A stretch of DNA of 64,000 bases from Rhexocercosporidium sp. MPI-PUGE-AT-0058 (taxonomy: Eukaryota; Ascomycota; Leotiomycetes; Helotiales), in contig JAGTJL010000012.1 of the NCBI GenBank assembly GCA_020746875.1, positions 1,674,001-1,738,000 on the forward strand, written 5' to 3'. The notes under the pieces are model-generated. The model searched no databases, had not been told where the DNA came from, and was given only the letters and a program-made list of their open reading frames with translations. The stretch's first letter is position 1; each line of letters opens with the position of its first letter. The translations under genes and the position numbers were made by a program. Positions 34,473 to 45,584 of this stretch are shown here, piece after piece.

Positions 34473-37400
34473 AGACGATCATCAAAGGTGCTCCCGGTAT
34501 GTATGCAGCTGCTCAAATGACGAGAGATATGGAAAAATCCGCGATTTCAGGCCCAACCACAACATTGAAGTCGTCGAGTTCGGTTATTCATCGTCCAAGA
34601 CCTTACAAGCGAGAGAAGAATGAGGACCGTGTCATATTTCCAAGCGAACCATCTCCTGGCCACAGACGAAGTAGATCTGGATCTTCCATTGTGCCTAGGA
34701 AGTCTTTGTTGATGTCCCAGCCCGGAAGTCCAACTCTGCTGCCACAACTACCTCCTCGTCCACCACCCCCAATCACAAGTGCTGCGAATTTGAAGCGGTT
34801 GCTTCCAAATGATACGAAGAGCATGACCTTTGATGAGAAGATTGAGTTGCTGTTCCCGGCCCCACCAGGACCTATCAACACTCGCAGTCGCCGGTCATCA
34901 GTCCCATCACTTCCACGACTTCCTTCTGTATACATGTCAGAGACACCAATGGTCCAAAGTCCTACCGAAGAGCAACAGCAAAGCAGACGAGCTTCAAAGC
35001 GCACCACGATCGCATCTTTTGCCATGCCTGAGATCAACGGTCGCTCGAGATCGCCCAAGAGGCAAATGGCTGGTCCTGAAGATGTCCAAGGATACCGTTT
35101 TAGTGCCAACACTTACAGAACTATCGCTGACGAGGTTGGAGAGACTTGGATTCCTGGAATTCCTACTGAGAACGTTGAAACTCGAAAGAACGGTCTAAAA
35201 GCTCCCGATAGACAGTCCGTTGCCGACGATATGCGGAAATCTCATTGGACAGAAGCAAGCGACGAGAGCGCTGTGGATGATGCAACAACCTACTGGGGAT
35301 CTGTCCACTCAGAGGTACCACCTGTCGATCTTGCCAAAGCAAGGCAGAATGCGAACTCTTTCTACATCCAACGACAAGATGCTCGACAGCAGAGGCAAAG
35401 TCAACGAAGTATTCCTGCTATTCCGCAGCCAGATGATCTTCGACGATGTGAGGCATTCGTGCCATTGATTCTTGGTACAGAAGCAAAAAGAGGGTCGTTC
35501 CTATACAACGCGGATGACAACCGAAAGTCATTCTTGCTTGATGCAGATCAGTCACTACCTGGCGACAAAACACCATCGTATGTCAAGAACGAGAATGGTT
35601 GGCATCATCGAATTGGCGATGAGCTTCCCACATTCTCGGAGCGATCGTATCCAAAGGGTCGCAAAATGCCACCTCCAACCCCGCTTCTCCTGAGCAAGAA
35701 CGGGAAGAAGGCAACAGTTGTCGTTCGCCCATCCGAGCCTTCTCCTCCTACCGATTCTCCCGAGCGTGCGATTGCAGAAATCCAGGCTCAACTCAAACAT
35801 TTCGAGGAGGAGCCAAGCCGAGGATCCGTAGGATCGCTTTTGCGACGTATGCCTGAGAACCAGACAGACGGTGCTCCAGACACTGGCCGATTCAGACTCT
35901 TAGAGAATTTGGAGAAGGAGATGGGACAGCAAGAAACCCACTGGCAACAGATGCAGACTAACCTTGAGCGTGATTCCATGTCTCAGGTCATGTCCCCATA
36001 TACTCAGGCTCAATCAGACGAATCGGAGGGAACTCTAAGCCGAGAATCTTCGCAAAGATCCACTCGCACCCCGTCTAAAATCACATCTAGGCGTGCTCGC
36101 GTCAGAAGCAGTATGACTGTATCCGATCGCACCACCTCCACTCAAAGCTCCGACAATTCCAGAGCCAGCATCTGGCAACAGCGACTCGCAGAGGCTCAGA
36201 TGGAATATATGGAGAACGCTCCTGCCCTGCTCCACAAGAAGAGCTTGAACTTCCTGTCTGTATCGAAAGGGCAGGGACCAATGATGAGCCCGACACCTCC
36301 AGAGAGCGTTGAATCGGAGACAGACATTGAGACTGATTTCGAGTCTGATTCCGACACAGAGGCTATGATGAAGTATCAGGACCCAAAACCAACCAACAAA
36401 GTCGAAGCAGAACTTTGGCAGCCATCGCTGCCATCACCAAAGGCTGCCTCTGGGCGTATGTGGAATCCTCCTTACGAGACATCAAGCACTTCAACTGGTG
36501 GCGAGCCACCCGCGAGGGACGTGCGACCAGCACAACGCCGTCTGGAGAATTCTCTTTCGATCTTCAGCACTCAACTCTGGACCAAACCCCGTTCATCTCA
36601 ACATAGCCGACCAGTTGTTGGTCTTTGGGGCTCCAAGCCTGTTCGTCCTCGAAGCATCACTACTCGACCTTTGACACAACGACCACAACGGAAGTCTAGA
36701 CGAATGACTTTCCTCCCGGACATTGGTATGTCAATCTTTCCCATCGTCGTGAATGATCTAACACTCGTACAGTGGAGAGCCCCGTACCTCTCCCAAACAA
36801 GAGGGAAACTCTTGGTATCTTCCAGTTCCCTTGGGGAGAGACTTCGGATCAACCCACATATCAGCCCGCTTTCAACCCTGCTATGATTGCTGGTCCAGCA
36901 CTGGCATCAAAACTTGACGCTAGATCGAAGCAGCTCGAGCCTGATCAACCAGAGTACTTGTCTTCCTTCTTCGACGATTACGAGGAAGAGGACGAGGATT
37001 TGGATATTGAGAGTGATGATGACTTCGACGAGACTACCTTGTGGGAGATCGCGAATCTTTTGAACTCAAGAGACGTTCCTTCTAAGGAGAGCCTTTTGCC
37101 TGCTGCCAGAACAATCATTGATGACTATGATTTGGGCTCCGATCCAGAAAGCCCAGATGCTGCTGCACCACCTCCAGTTAGCCGCCTACCCATCCAACCA
37201 CTCACCACGGCCTCCAGATCGGTGGCACAGCTATGGGCAGGAGATGCTTCCCCGCCATTGGGAAGTGTTGCACCTGGCTTACCACAGCCCGAGTCAGCTG
37301 TTTGGGAGGCTCTAATCCCAGCAAAGGATGATATTGTTCGATCAAAGCCTCGCTCTTCTTCAGCAATTCCAACCCTCTCATCTTCTGGTCTGTGGGCTGT

Positions 37401-39681
37401 ACCGGAAGGAGAATCATCCACCTCGCAAGCCTCATTTATGTGGAGCAGTGATATATCACCTGCCTCTACTTCCGCTTCTACTTCAGATTCCACTTCTCCA
37501 GCGTTGATGTGGTCTCCAAAAGCCGATACCTCTACCAACCGCTCACCCGGCATGTTTACCATTCCTTCGGAAATCATTCGATCCACAGACGCAAGCCCAG
37601 CAGCAATCAACATGGTAAAAGTAGCTCGCCCATATGCAGGTAGTGTTCCCGCTATCTCATCGAGGAACTTGTGGACTCGCTTGCAAAATTTGGAAGAAGC
37701 AACTACTAGCTGGATCTCGAAGTCCAGCACACCCCGAGGCGTGCAACAAAACTTGTCCTCGTTGATGTGGACTCCAGTCCAAAAGACTTCTGATGTAATT
37801 GTTCTTGGTCTTTTCGACGTCACTATTCCACGGTCAAACTACCGATCAAGCGAGGCCATGCCAGCTGCAATCAACATGGTCTGCAAGCCACGCACATCAT
37901 TGACCCCCCTGAGTAAATTGACCTCCACTAAGCTTTGGAGAAACGGTCAAGACAGATTGCCAGTTGAGCATCATTGGGTTTCTGAGTCATCCACACGCCC
38001 AGAGAGTCCATCTTACTCAACAACGTCGTCTGGTACGTCTTCGCCAATTTCTGACTCCTCATCAGTGAAGTCAACAAGTACCAAGGCTTCATCCATCTGG
38101 TCCGCCTCACTTTCAGCCATTCCTACCTGGTGGGATAGGACCACAAAGAAGTCACCCGCATCTGCCCTACAAGATGATTCTAAGGACCAGGCGAAGATTC
38201 CAGTTCGTCAAGCGCCAGCACCATTGGTTTCAGTGAGAGAATCGAGAGTCCTTGCCTCACGAGATCTGTGGGAGTCAAGAGCACCAGTTCTTCAAAATAC
38301 CCCAGCAAAAAAGCTACGCCGAGGAACCATTATTCAACCTTCTGCCACCCCGATGATCAAGGCTGTTTCATCTCAGTACAGACGTCCTGTTGCTTCCCGT
38401 GCTGATTGGGACAGTGCTCTTAATGAAGCCATTGCCGCTAGCTCATTAAAGAAAACTCGGACACGCCCGATTGCAACGAAGTCCGACTGGGAGTCCGCAC
38501 TTTCTGAGGCTATCATTCAATCCAAGCCCCGCGTTCAACGACTTATATACAGCTCAGCCAAATGGGAAGCTGCTCTTGAAGAGGCTATCAATGCCAGTGT
38601 TGTGAACCCATCTTACGATGCTTCCGTGCTTCACCCAGTCTTCTTCACGAACTCGCTCATCGCGAATGTCAGTGATATTCACCCAGCTGCCATGGGGTAT
38701 TTTGTGCAGAAGGTAGCCCAGCCAACTATGTGGGTGCCGATGAAGGCACCCAACATGCCGACACCAGCTATGCTGTGGTCGAAGGCTAGTGTGATCCCAC
38801 GCAACACAGCAGTCCAGATGAAGCTAAGCGGTGAACTTGTGCGCAAAACACCAGTCGCAAGAAAGATGGAGTTGCCTATTTTGGAGTCTTCATATTTCTG
38901 GGAGCAGAGCCAAGTCACAGCAACAGAGCGAAACTGGTTGACCACTACTAGCAAAAAGTCACTGCTCTGGTCAAAGGATAACGTGATTTCTCGCGCTGGA
39001 ACAACCGAAATGAAGCTGAGCGGTGAGGCTATGCGCAAGGCACCAGTGGCTAGAAACATTGCCCTCCCGGTCTTAGAGTCCAGCTCTTTCTGGCAGCCAA
39101 GCAAGATCGCACCCAAAGAGCGCAACTGGTTGGTTGCTACCAATCAAAAGTACCCAGCTGCACAAATATGGGTACCAACTGCTGTAACAATTATTCCGCA
39201 AAACACTGGGATGTGGACAGCCGTGCCAATATCTTCATCATCGACGCCAGACATTTTCGCTCACGCCAAAGGTAGCCATGTCAAGCAAGCCTCCTCAAGT
39301 CGACCAGCGGCCCTCCCTCGTCTCAACTCGAACAAGCTTTTTGGCTTCTCAGTAGTCGCCACACCAAAGCCAACCCACTGGCTCCATGAGACTTCGGTCT
39401 CAGCGCCAGCAACCAAATCCCTGACTTGGGTTGCATCTTCGGCCACCACAGCACCTAGTCAAGAGACAAGTATGTGGCAACCCCAATCCACCGCCCTCGT
39501 CTCTTCTCAGGCTTTTTTCACCAACCCTCACAGCGAGCCCTGGAGCCGAACGAAGCGAAGTGCCGAGGCTTTGACGGTTATTAAGAGTACGGACTTGTGG
39601 CGTCCATCGAGGGATATTCCTGAGAGCCCGAAACATTGGCTTATCAAGAGACCCTTCTCGAGAGTTGAGTTTAGGTATTGA
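34469..39681 (+). CDS. Large low-complexity tryptophan-repeat protein, C-terminal part (frameshifted)
   Basis: Continues the preceding frame after a -1 shift; the first ATG in this frame is at 34499. Two exons, 34469-36725 and 36773-39681 (46-base GTATGT...CAG intron), give about 1720 residues. Composition is Ser/Pro/Thr-rich with basic and acidic patches (EEEDEDLDIESDDDFDE near residue 815). The last 900 residues carry many short motifs of the form small-Ser-x-x-[LF]-W spaced 25-65 residues apart. Three copies of W-[DE]-x-A-L-x-E-A-I lie at about 38396-38590, and a 64-residue duplicated block at 38773-38964 and 38965-39156. No enzyme domain is visible. With the upstream part the intact protein would be about 2320 residues: a membrane anchor with a long repetitive tail, presumably cytoplasmic. 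A partner-binding or scaffold role is conjecture. Confidence 0.6.
38773..39156 (+). repeat. Two tandem 192-bp coding repeats (64 residues each)
   Basis: Units start at LWSK (38773 and 38965). They share M-K-L-S-G-E, R-K-x-P-V-A-R, L-P-x-L-E-S-S-x-F-W and E-R-N-W-L in the same order and spacing, with over half of residues identical. An in-frame duplication inside the large Trp-repeat protein. Confidence 0.8.
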
Positions 39682-41983
39682 AGGGGTGGGGTCTTGTGAC
39701 TATTGCTGAGATGAATTGGGAGTTTTCTTTTGTTGTAGATTAGTGGTACTTTGGAGTGTGAGGTGGGGAACGAGTGAAGAGTGGGAGGGGGGGGGGAAGC
39801 GAGAAGGAGAGGGGCATGTAGGTGATTTTCGAAAGCAAACTCCTGTTTACGGATACCCTACCTATCGTGTTGTGTTGTATTATGAGTGGAAGTGGAGGAG
39901 AAGAGAGTAAACTTCAACCCCAGGGCTTTTGTAAATGCCGATGTTTTTGTAACATTATAAATCAATCGTTGCATTCTTGCATGAATTGCAGTTTTTTATT
40001 TGGCAGATGTGAATTACTGAGGTGAGGTTGTGTGAGTGGTTCGAATTCGTATGATAGATGGTATTTTGAAGTAATAATGTTGTTAAATGCAAATGTAGAT
40101 AGCTTGAAGGTTTGATTTAGTAAACGGAAATTTGGCACAGTATTTGAAGCAAATAATAAGGAATTTGCAATTTTTTCTTGCTTATTCTATGGAATTAAGA
40201 TAAGTTTAATATTAATATTCATTATCATCTTTAGATAGCTCGTTTTAAGGGGCAGTTATCTGTCTAAGATGAATATTTTTCTTGTTGTATTCTGTGCGAC
40301 GGTAGTAGAACTTATAATCTAAAAGGGCGTAAGGTACACATCGTCTAAGTTTTGTAAGACAGATTGTATTTTTGAAGCTCAGTCAGTAATAGTAGGCTTG
40401 AACTCTTGAAGTGTTCGCGTAGTTATAGAGCTTTGATACTTGAGAACCGTGGTAATATAGTTGCACTGTATAGTCTCGAATTACACTGTCTCACCGAGTT
40501 GTATTTTGGTTTCCTATCTACATGATGAACAAGAGGAGGGGTTGCTAGGAGTCGTTGTTTATTCGCTCAATTATCACATATTCATTCCCTTCTTGGCTTG
40601 CTACCTACCGCCTAGATCACCGCCACCAGAATTAGAGTTTACTCTCTGCCGCATCATGTCATAGATCTACTCTCATCACGGAAATAAAAGCATCCCTCCT
40701 TTAAGTGACTGTTCCCGAAGGAAGTACAACTTGTGCCCCAAGATTTCTCTTTTGGAAGTTTAAAGTTTACATTTTGTACTCAAAATCAACAAAACCTCAG
40801 CTCACGACCTCTCTCGGTTCGGTTGATTCGGTACTCAGCGGTAAGCAGGGCGGTTGCCCCTGATAAGCGGAGCAGGGAGCGGGGTAAAGAAACAATACAC
40901 TTTGAGCCTTCGCGGACGTGGCTAGGGAGGGGAAAGAGGGGGGATTCGATCGGTCTTCATTGTCTATGTAATTTATTTCGACGGAATGGGGCGTCGCTGC
41001 AGTGTTGGTCTTAGTTCTCACGTTTTGAGTAAGTAGATGCGTCGGCTTTCGATGATTGGATTTGTCGTCCCTCTAGACAAGCTAATGTGCTGGCTTTGCT
41101 ACGATATCACCACCTGCTCTTACTTAATTCTTCACTAGGTATCTGGTCAAGAGGAGAGGAAATTGATTCCTACATCGGCTGCTCTTGGTAAATACCGAAA
41201 GGGTTGAACAATGCGTATGGGAAGCGAGGGATCGAAACAACAAGCGATGGCCAAAACAATATGTAAGTGCCCAAAGAATCAGACAAGCAATTTGTTTGTA
41301 TTGTGTCGGCATGGACATTTCACAAGTTGTCTACGATTTTGGTTATTGGCACAAACTATGGAGATCTCTCTGGAGAAGGCCATTGGCTCAAAGTTTATTC
41401 TCCCGAGTGCCATGTCTTCCTCCACAACATTCTGCAGAACTAAAATGAAGATCTTTACGATAGTCTCCCCATGAAGAGTCACTGACGAGCGATACTGTGC
41501 GGGGAAGTCAAAGGGGCATGTCAATGGCTTGCGGGGTCTGGGGAAGTGGACTTGAGGATTGGCAGTCACCAGAGCCGACGGCCAAAGCCCCAAAATGCGA
41601 TTCGCACAGGCACACGATCGCCAACACCATCATACGGAGGCATTCTTTAAGCTTAATCTTGGGCATTCTTAAGCCAAGATCAGTTAAGTTCGTCACACCG
41701 TGGCTTGGAAGTTCTCTGAATGCCAAAGTACTATCAAATCACTGGAAGTGTATTTGAAAATGGTGGTTGTCGATCGCTTGGCAGGCTTTCAGGAAGACTT
41801 CGCTAAAATCTCATCGGAATCAACAAAGATGGCCCGCCCCCTTGCTACCTTGGAATACATAATCTCATGCAAGAACCCCCCTCACCAATCCGCATTTCCT
41901 CTCCACGGATTTTCGGTTCTTCAGACATTTAAATCGCCATCACGAAAACCTTTACTTGATAATTTGTCTCGATACTCATAAAA
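39682..41983. other. AT-rich intergenic region
   Basis: 2.3 kb without a supported gene. 39950-40500 is notably AT-rich, and the rest has only short overlapping open frames. The last 100 bases are the leader of the chloroperoxidase gene, ending in a CATAAAAATGG start context. Confidence 0.5.
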
Positions 41984-43590
41984 ATGGTTCGAGCTTGGGC
42001 ACTTCTCGCCACTCTGCCCCTTGTGGCAGCATGGCCTGGTGTTATGGAGGCCAACGAACGTCTTCAGAAGCGTGTTGAACCGGAGCCGAGACAATCACTT
42101 TTCAAATCTGGACGTCCAAATACCAGCCAACCGCCTCTGGGGTTCAATGCCGCAGAGCAATTCGTGGATGTCAGGCCGGGTAGTGGCCATGAGTTCAAGT
42201 CCCCAGCTACTGGTGATTTGCGTGGACAATGTCCTGGGCTTAACGCTGCTGCCAACCACGGATTTCTTCCTCACAATGGACTCGTCACAACTGAACAGAG
42301 TAAGTCTTAGCTATTTAAAGTGAGTGTTGACTGTAGCTGATGAATATGTAGCAATTACTGGACTTGGAGAAGCATACAACATGTCCCCAGATCTTTCTCT
42401 CTTCTTGGCTATTGTCTCGATTGCATTGCAAGTTAATTCCTAAACCATGCAGATTCGACTCTGGCTGACAGAATCTCAGGGCTGGTGATCCACTCACTGA
42501 AACTTGGAGCATTGATAGTGGCTTCCCGGCTGCGATTCCTCTTCTCTTCGGCAAGCCATCGGGTATTGCTGGCACCCACAGCCAATATGAAAGCGATGCA
42601 TCGATTTTCAGGGTAGCTACTGTTCTGAAAGTATTTGTAACTTTTGTCGGATGCTAACAAGATTTCGCAGGGTGATGCCTACTTGAATGGTGGAAATGTT
42701 GGCGTCTTCCAGATGAGGTCCTGGGAGCACTTCTACAACATGGGTGAGGAGTACACTCTCGACATGGCTACTCAGAGTGATTATGGTTCGCCCAACGGTC
42801 CACTCCGCCGCCAAAGACTCTAGCGCTGACTAAGAATCAGTTACTCGCTGGTCCATCATGAACAATCCTTACTACTTCTCTGCGCCTTTCGCCGGTTTTG
42901 TCGCGCCTGCTCCGCACAACTTCGTCATCAACTTCATGTCAAACCGCTCTGCAGAGAACCCCGGTGGTGTTCTTAATCGTGAAGTTCTCAAGTCTTTCTT
43001 CGCCGTCACTGGCGAGCCTGGAAGTTTCGTTCACAACAGAGGCCAGAAACATATTCCGGAGAACTGGTAGTAGGTATTGGGGGAGCCCCAGAATTTTCTT
43101 TTTAATATGCCTCGAGACTCTCTAGAGACATGTCTTATCTCCTTCTCTAGATATCCTGGATGTAGCAATTGCTAACTACCACCTTACCTATAGCAAGCGC
43201 CCCGCCCTCAACGCATACAACATCCCCGAGGTTCTCGCTGATGTCTTCGATAATAATGCTATGCACCCTGGGATCGTGAGGTTCGGAGGGAATACTGGAA
43301 CTGTTAACAGCTTTGCTGGTGTTGATATTACGGACCTCACGGGAGGTGTGTTCACTCTTGCCGATCTTGCCGATGGCAATAACGGTGCTTGTTTCCTGTT
43401 ACAGGCTTCCCTGCAAGGTCTCCCAGACGCCTCAGATCTACTCCTCGGTGCTGTTGGATCAATCCTTGGTTGGGCTACAGAACAGCTCGGACCACTGATA
43501 TCCAAGTTTGGATGCCCACAGCTCGCAACTTTCAACCAAGCATTCTTCAAGCAGTTCCCTGGTGCAAGCTACAAGGCACGGGGACAATAA
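41984..43590 (+). CDS. Secreted chloroperoxidase/unspecific peroxygenase (Peroxidase_2 family)
   Basis: Six exons, 41984-42299, 42352-42427, 42480-42612, 42671-42785, 42841-43069 and 43194-43590, give 421 residues. A signal peptide (MVRAWALLATLPLVAAWPG) and a KR propeptide-like site precede the core. The haem-thiolate motif is QCPGLNAAANHGFLPHNG (Cys83 as the axial ligand). The distal acid-base motif, EHD in chloroperoxidase and EGD in peroxygenases, reads E168-S-D170 followed by AS-x-F-R. The rest follows the haem-thiolate peroxidase layout, with Cys396 near the C-terminus possibly in the disulphide. It uses peroxide to halogenate or oxygenate organic substrates outside the cell. Intron 2 has a GC donor (GCAAGT), a known minor class; with it the frame is perfect. 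It converges with the epimerase gene, 620 bases away. Confidence 0.9.
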
Positions 43591-44209
43591 ATAATGGATA
43601 CTGGCCAGAGTCAGATGTCTTAAGAGCGAATGAGGACATCTCACGAAGTCGAGAATTTCATGTAAATAATTCACGGCCGAACATTGTTAATAATTGATAT
43701 TTCTTTCGAAGCGAGTCAAATTCTGAAGCGAGAACAATAAACCCCGCCACAACTCTCTTCACAGCTTTCAGCGGGTGAAAATTCAGAATTATTTCTGAAA
43801 ATGGATGAAAATCGTTCTTCCCCTACGGTAGTCAGCGGAGTCGGTAGGGCTTTGAAAATGCGATCGTTCACTGCAACTCGATTCGCTGGTCACGAAATGG
43901 GGTCGCCTCGTGACTTGAGCAAAGTTTGTAATTTGGGAGTTGATCCGTATCTAGAGATTTGTGTTAAATTAATAAGATTTATTTTACTCTCTGCCGAAAT
44001 GTTCTCTTGGTTTGTGTCAAATGTCTTCCTGGAAAATTGAGTCATGAAATTCACGTGACTTGAATGCTTTGCCGAGGTATCTTCTTCTCTGAGAGTCATG
44101 GGGTCATCAATGCTTCATGACCATCGAACGAACAAAAAACGCACAACTCAATTTTAATGTATCCGTTCTCTTAACATACGCAGGACTCTAAAACACTCAA
44201 CATTCTCAT
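43591..44209. other. Convergent intergenic region
   Basis: Spacer between the 3' ends of the peroxidase and epimerase genes. No gene recognised; the 79-residue open frame at 43801-44040 has no features. Confidence 0.5.
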
Positions 44210-45584
44210 TCAGGCATTTGATATCGCACCATTTCCAACTCGCTCAAGAAAACGCCAAACATCGCGACAACAGGTTTCCAAAGTCTTCTCCGTCTTCCAG
44301 CCCAACTCAATCTCAGCTCGAGTAGCTCTCGCGACACACATGCCCACATCTCCTTCACGCCTACCCACAATTTGAGTTGGGATCTTTCTCTGGGAAACCC
44401 CCTCCATCGCGGCGACAAGCTCTAGCACCGACTGGCCGCGACCACTACCTAGATTATATACCCTGAACCCTCTACCTGCTCGACTCTTGAGAGCTGCCAG
44501 ATGGCCACGCGCAAGGTCTGTGACATGGATATAATCCCTCACTGCAGTCCCGTCAGGCGTGTCGTAATCGTCACCATAAATATTCAGAACCGGCAAGGCA
44601 CCGCTGATGACGCGGAGGACGACAGGCATCAAATTGGTGGCAGCGTCTCGTGGGTCTTCTCCAAGCTGACCTGATTCATCGCAGCCGATGGGATTGAAAT
44701 ATCGGAGCGCTGTGATGGTCCATTCGGGATCCGCATGAGCCAAGTCATTCAGGATTGCCTCGCACATCCACTTAGTCCTCCCATAAGGATTCGTCAAACC
44801 AGAGCACCCTGGTTGAACAACCTTTTTCTGGCCGTCTTCATCCACGAAGATAGTGGTGTTTTGACTGCAGTATTCCTCTCTCAAAGGAACCCCGATGTCC
44901 GCAACAGTGCCATACACGGTTGCCGAGGAACTAAAGACAAAGTTCTTGATTCCAAAGTCCCCAAGTAGGGAGCAGAAGTTGATGAGACCACTAACATTAT
45001 TTGAATAGTATTTCAAAGGATGCTTGATGCTTTCGCCAACCGATTTATAAGCTGCAAAGTGAATGACCCCACTGATGCTTGACGTTCTGGAAGTTTCTGG
45101 TTCAACAGGGCTCAGCTGGAATGGAGACGGCAGATCGTAAGCTTCCAGAATGGTTCTCATGGCCTGATCATCTCGATAGTCCGCCGTGTATAGTTTGAGT
45201 GATGGGCGGAGTTTCGGTGATGCATGGTAGTGATCAGTCACCATTCTCTCTAAAGTCTCAAAAACTGCGCCGAAGGCGTTGCTCAGATTGTCGACGACAA
45301 CGACCTAGAACTGTCAGCCCATTTCTTCGATCAAGCGATCCTGCAGATCATCATACATTATGCCCTGCCTTTGATAATTCCAAGACTGTATGCGATCCGA
45401 TAAAACCACAGCCTCCGATCACTAGTATGAACTGAGCTCCCGTGGGATTGTGAACCGAATTGTCGATGTCGTCGTCATTGAAGAGAATCGATCTCTCTGT
45501 GAATGGCGTGTTAATATCGTCGCATTCCGATCCAGAAGTGAAGCGACTCGGCGAGGAAGCGCCACTTCCTGTACTGCAAGGCAT
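44210..45584 (-). CDS. uge3: UDP-glucose/UDP-GlcNAc 4-epimerase
   Basis: Two exons, 45584-45357 and 45304-44210 (52-base GTATGA...TAG intron), give 440 residues. Short-chain dehydrogenase fold: NAD-binding G57-G-C-G60-F-I-G63 after an unusual 50-residue Ser/Asp-rich N-terminal extension, FAAYKSVGES, the SSSATVYG strand, and catalytic Y250-x3-K254 in NPYGRTKW. A conserved LRYFNPIGCDESG segment follows. It interconverts UDP-Glc and UDP-Gal, and probably UDP-GlcNAc and UDP-GalNAc, with bound NAD in the cytosol. Ordinary GAL10-type housekeeping epimerases in moulds are about 370 residues; the N-terminal extension and the nearby agd3- and gtb3-like genes favour the Uge3 paralogue of galactosaminogalactan synthesis. 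The family call is firm; the paralogue call rests on context. Confidence 0.85.

Noticed and set aside
34498..34551. Possible 54-base intron (GTATGT...TTTCAG) in the giant protein
   Set aside because: Good consensus, but its length is a multiple of three, the frame is open through it, and it does not remove the stop at 34470; it may be optional but does not explain the frameshift.
37125..37823. 232-residue minus-strand open frame
   Set aside because: Mirror of the Ser/Pro-rich repeat protein; the low-complexity sense strand keeps the antisense open.
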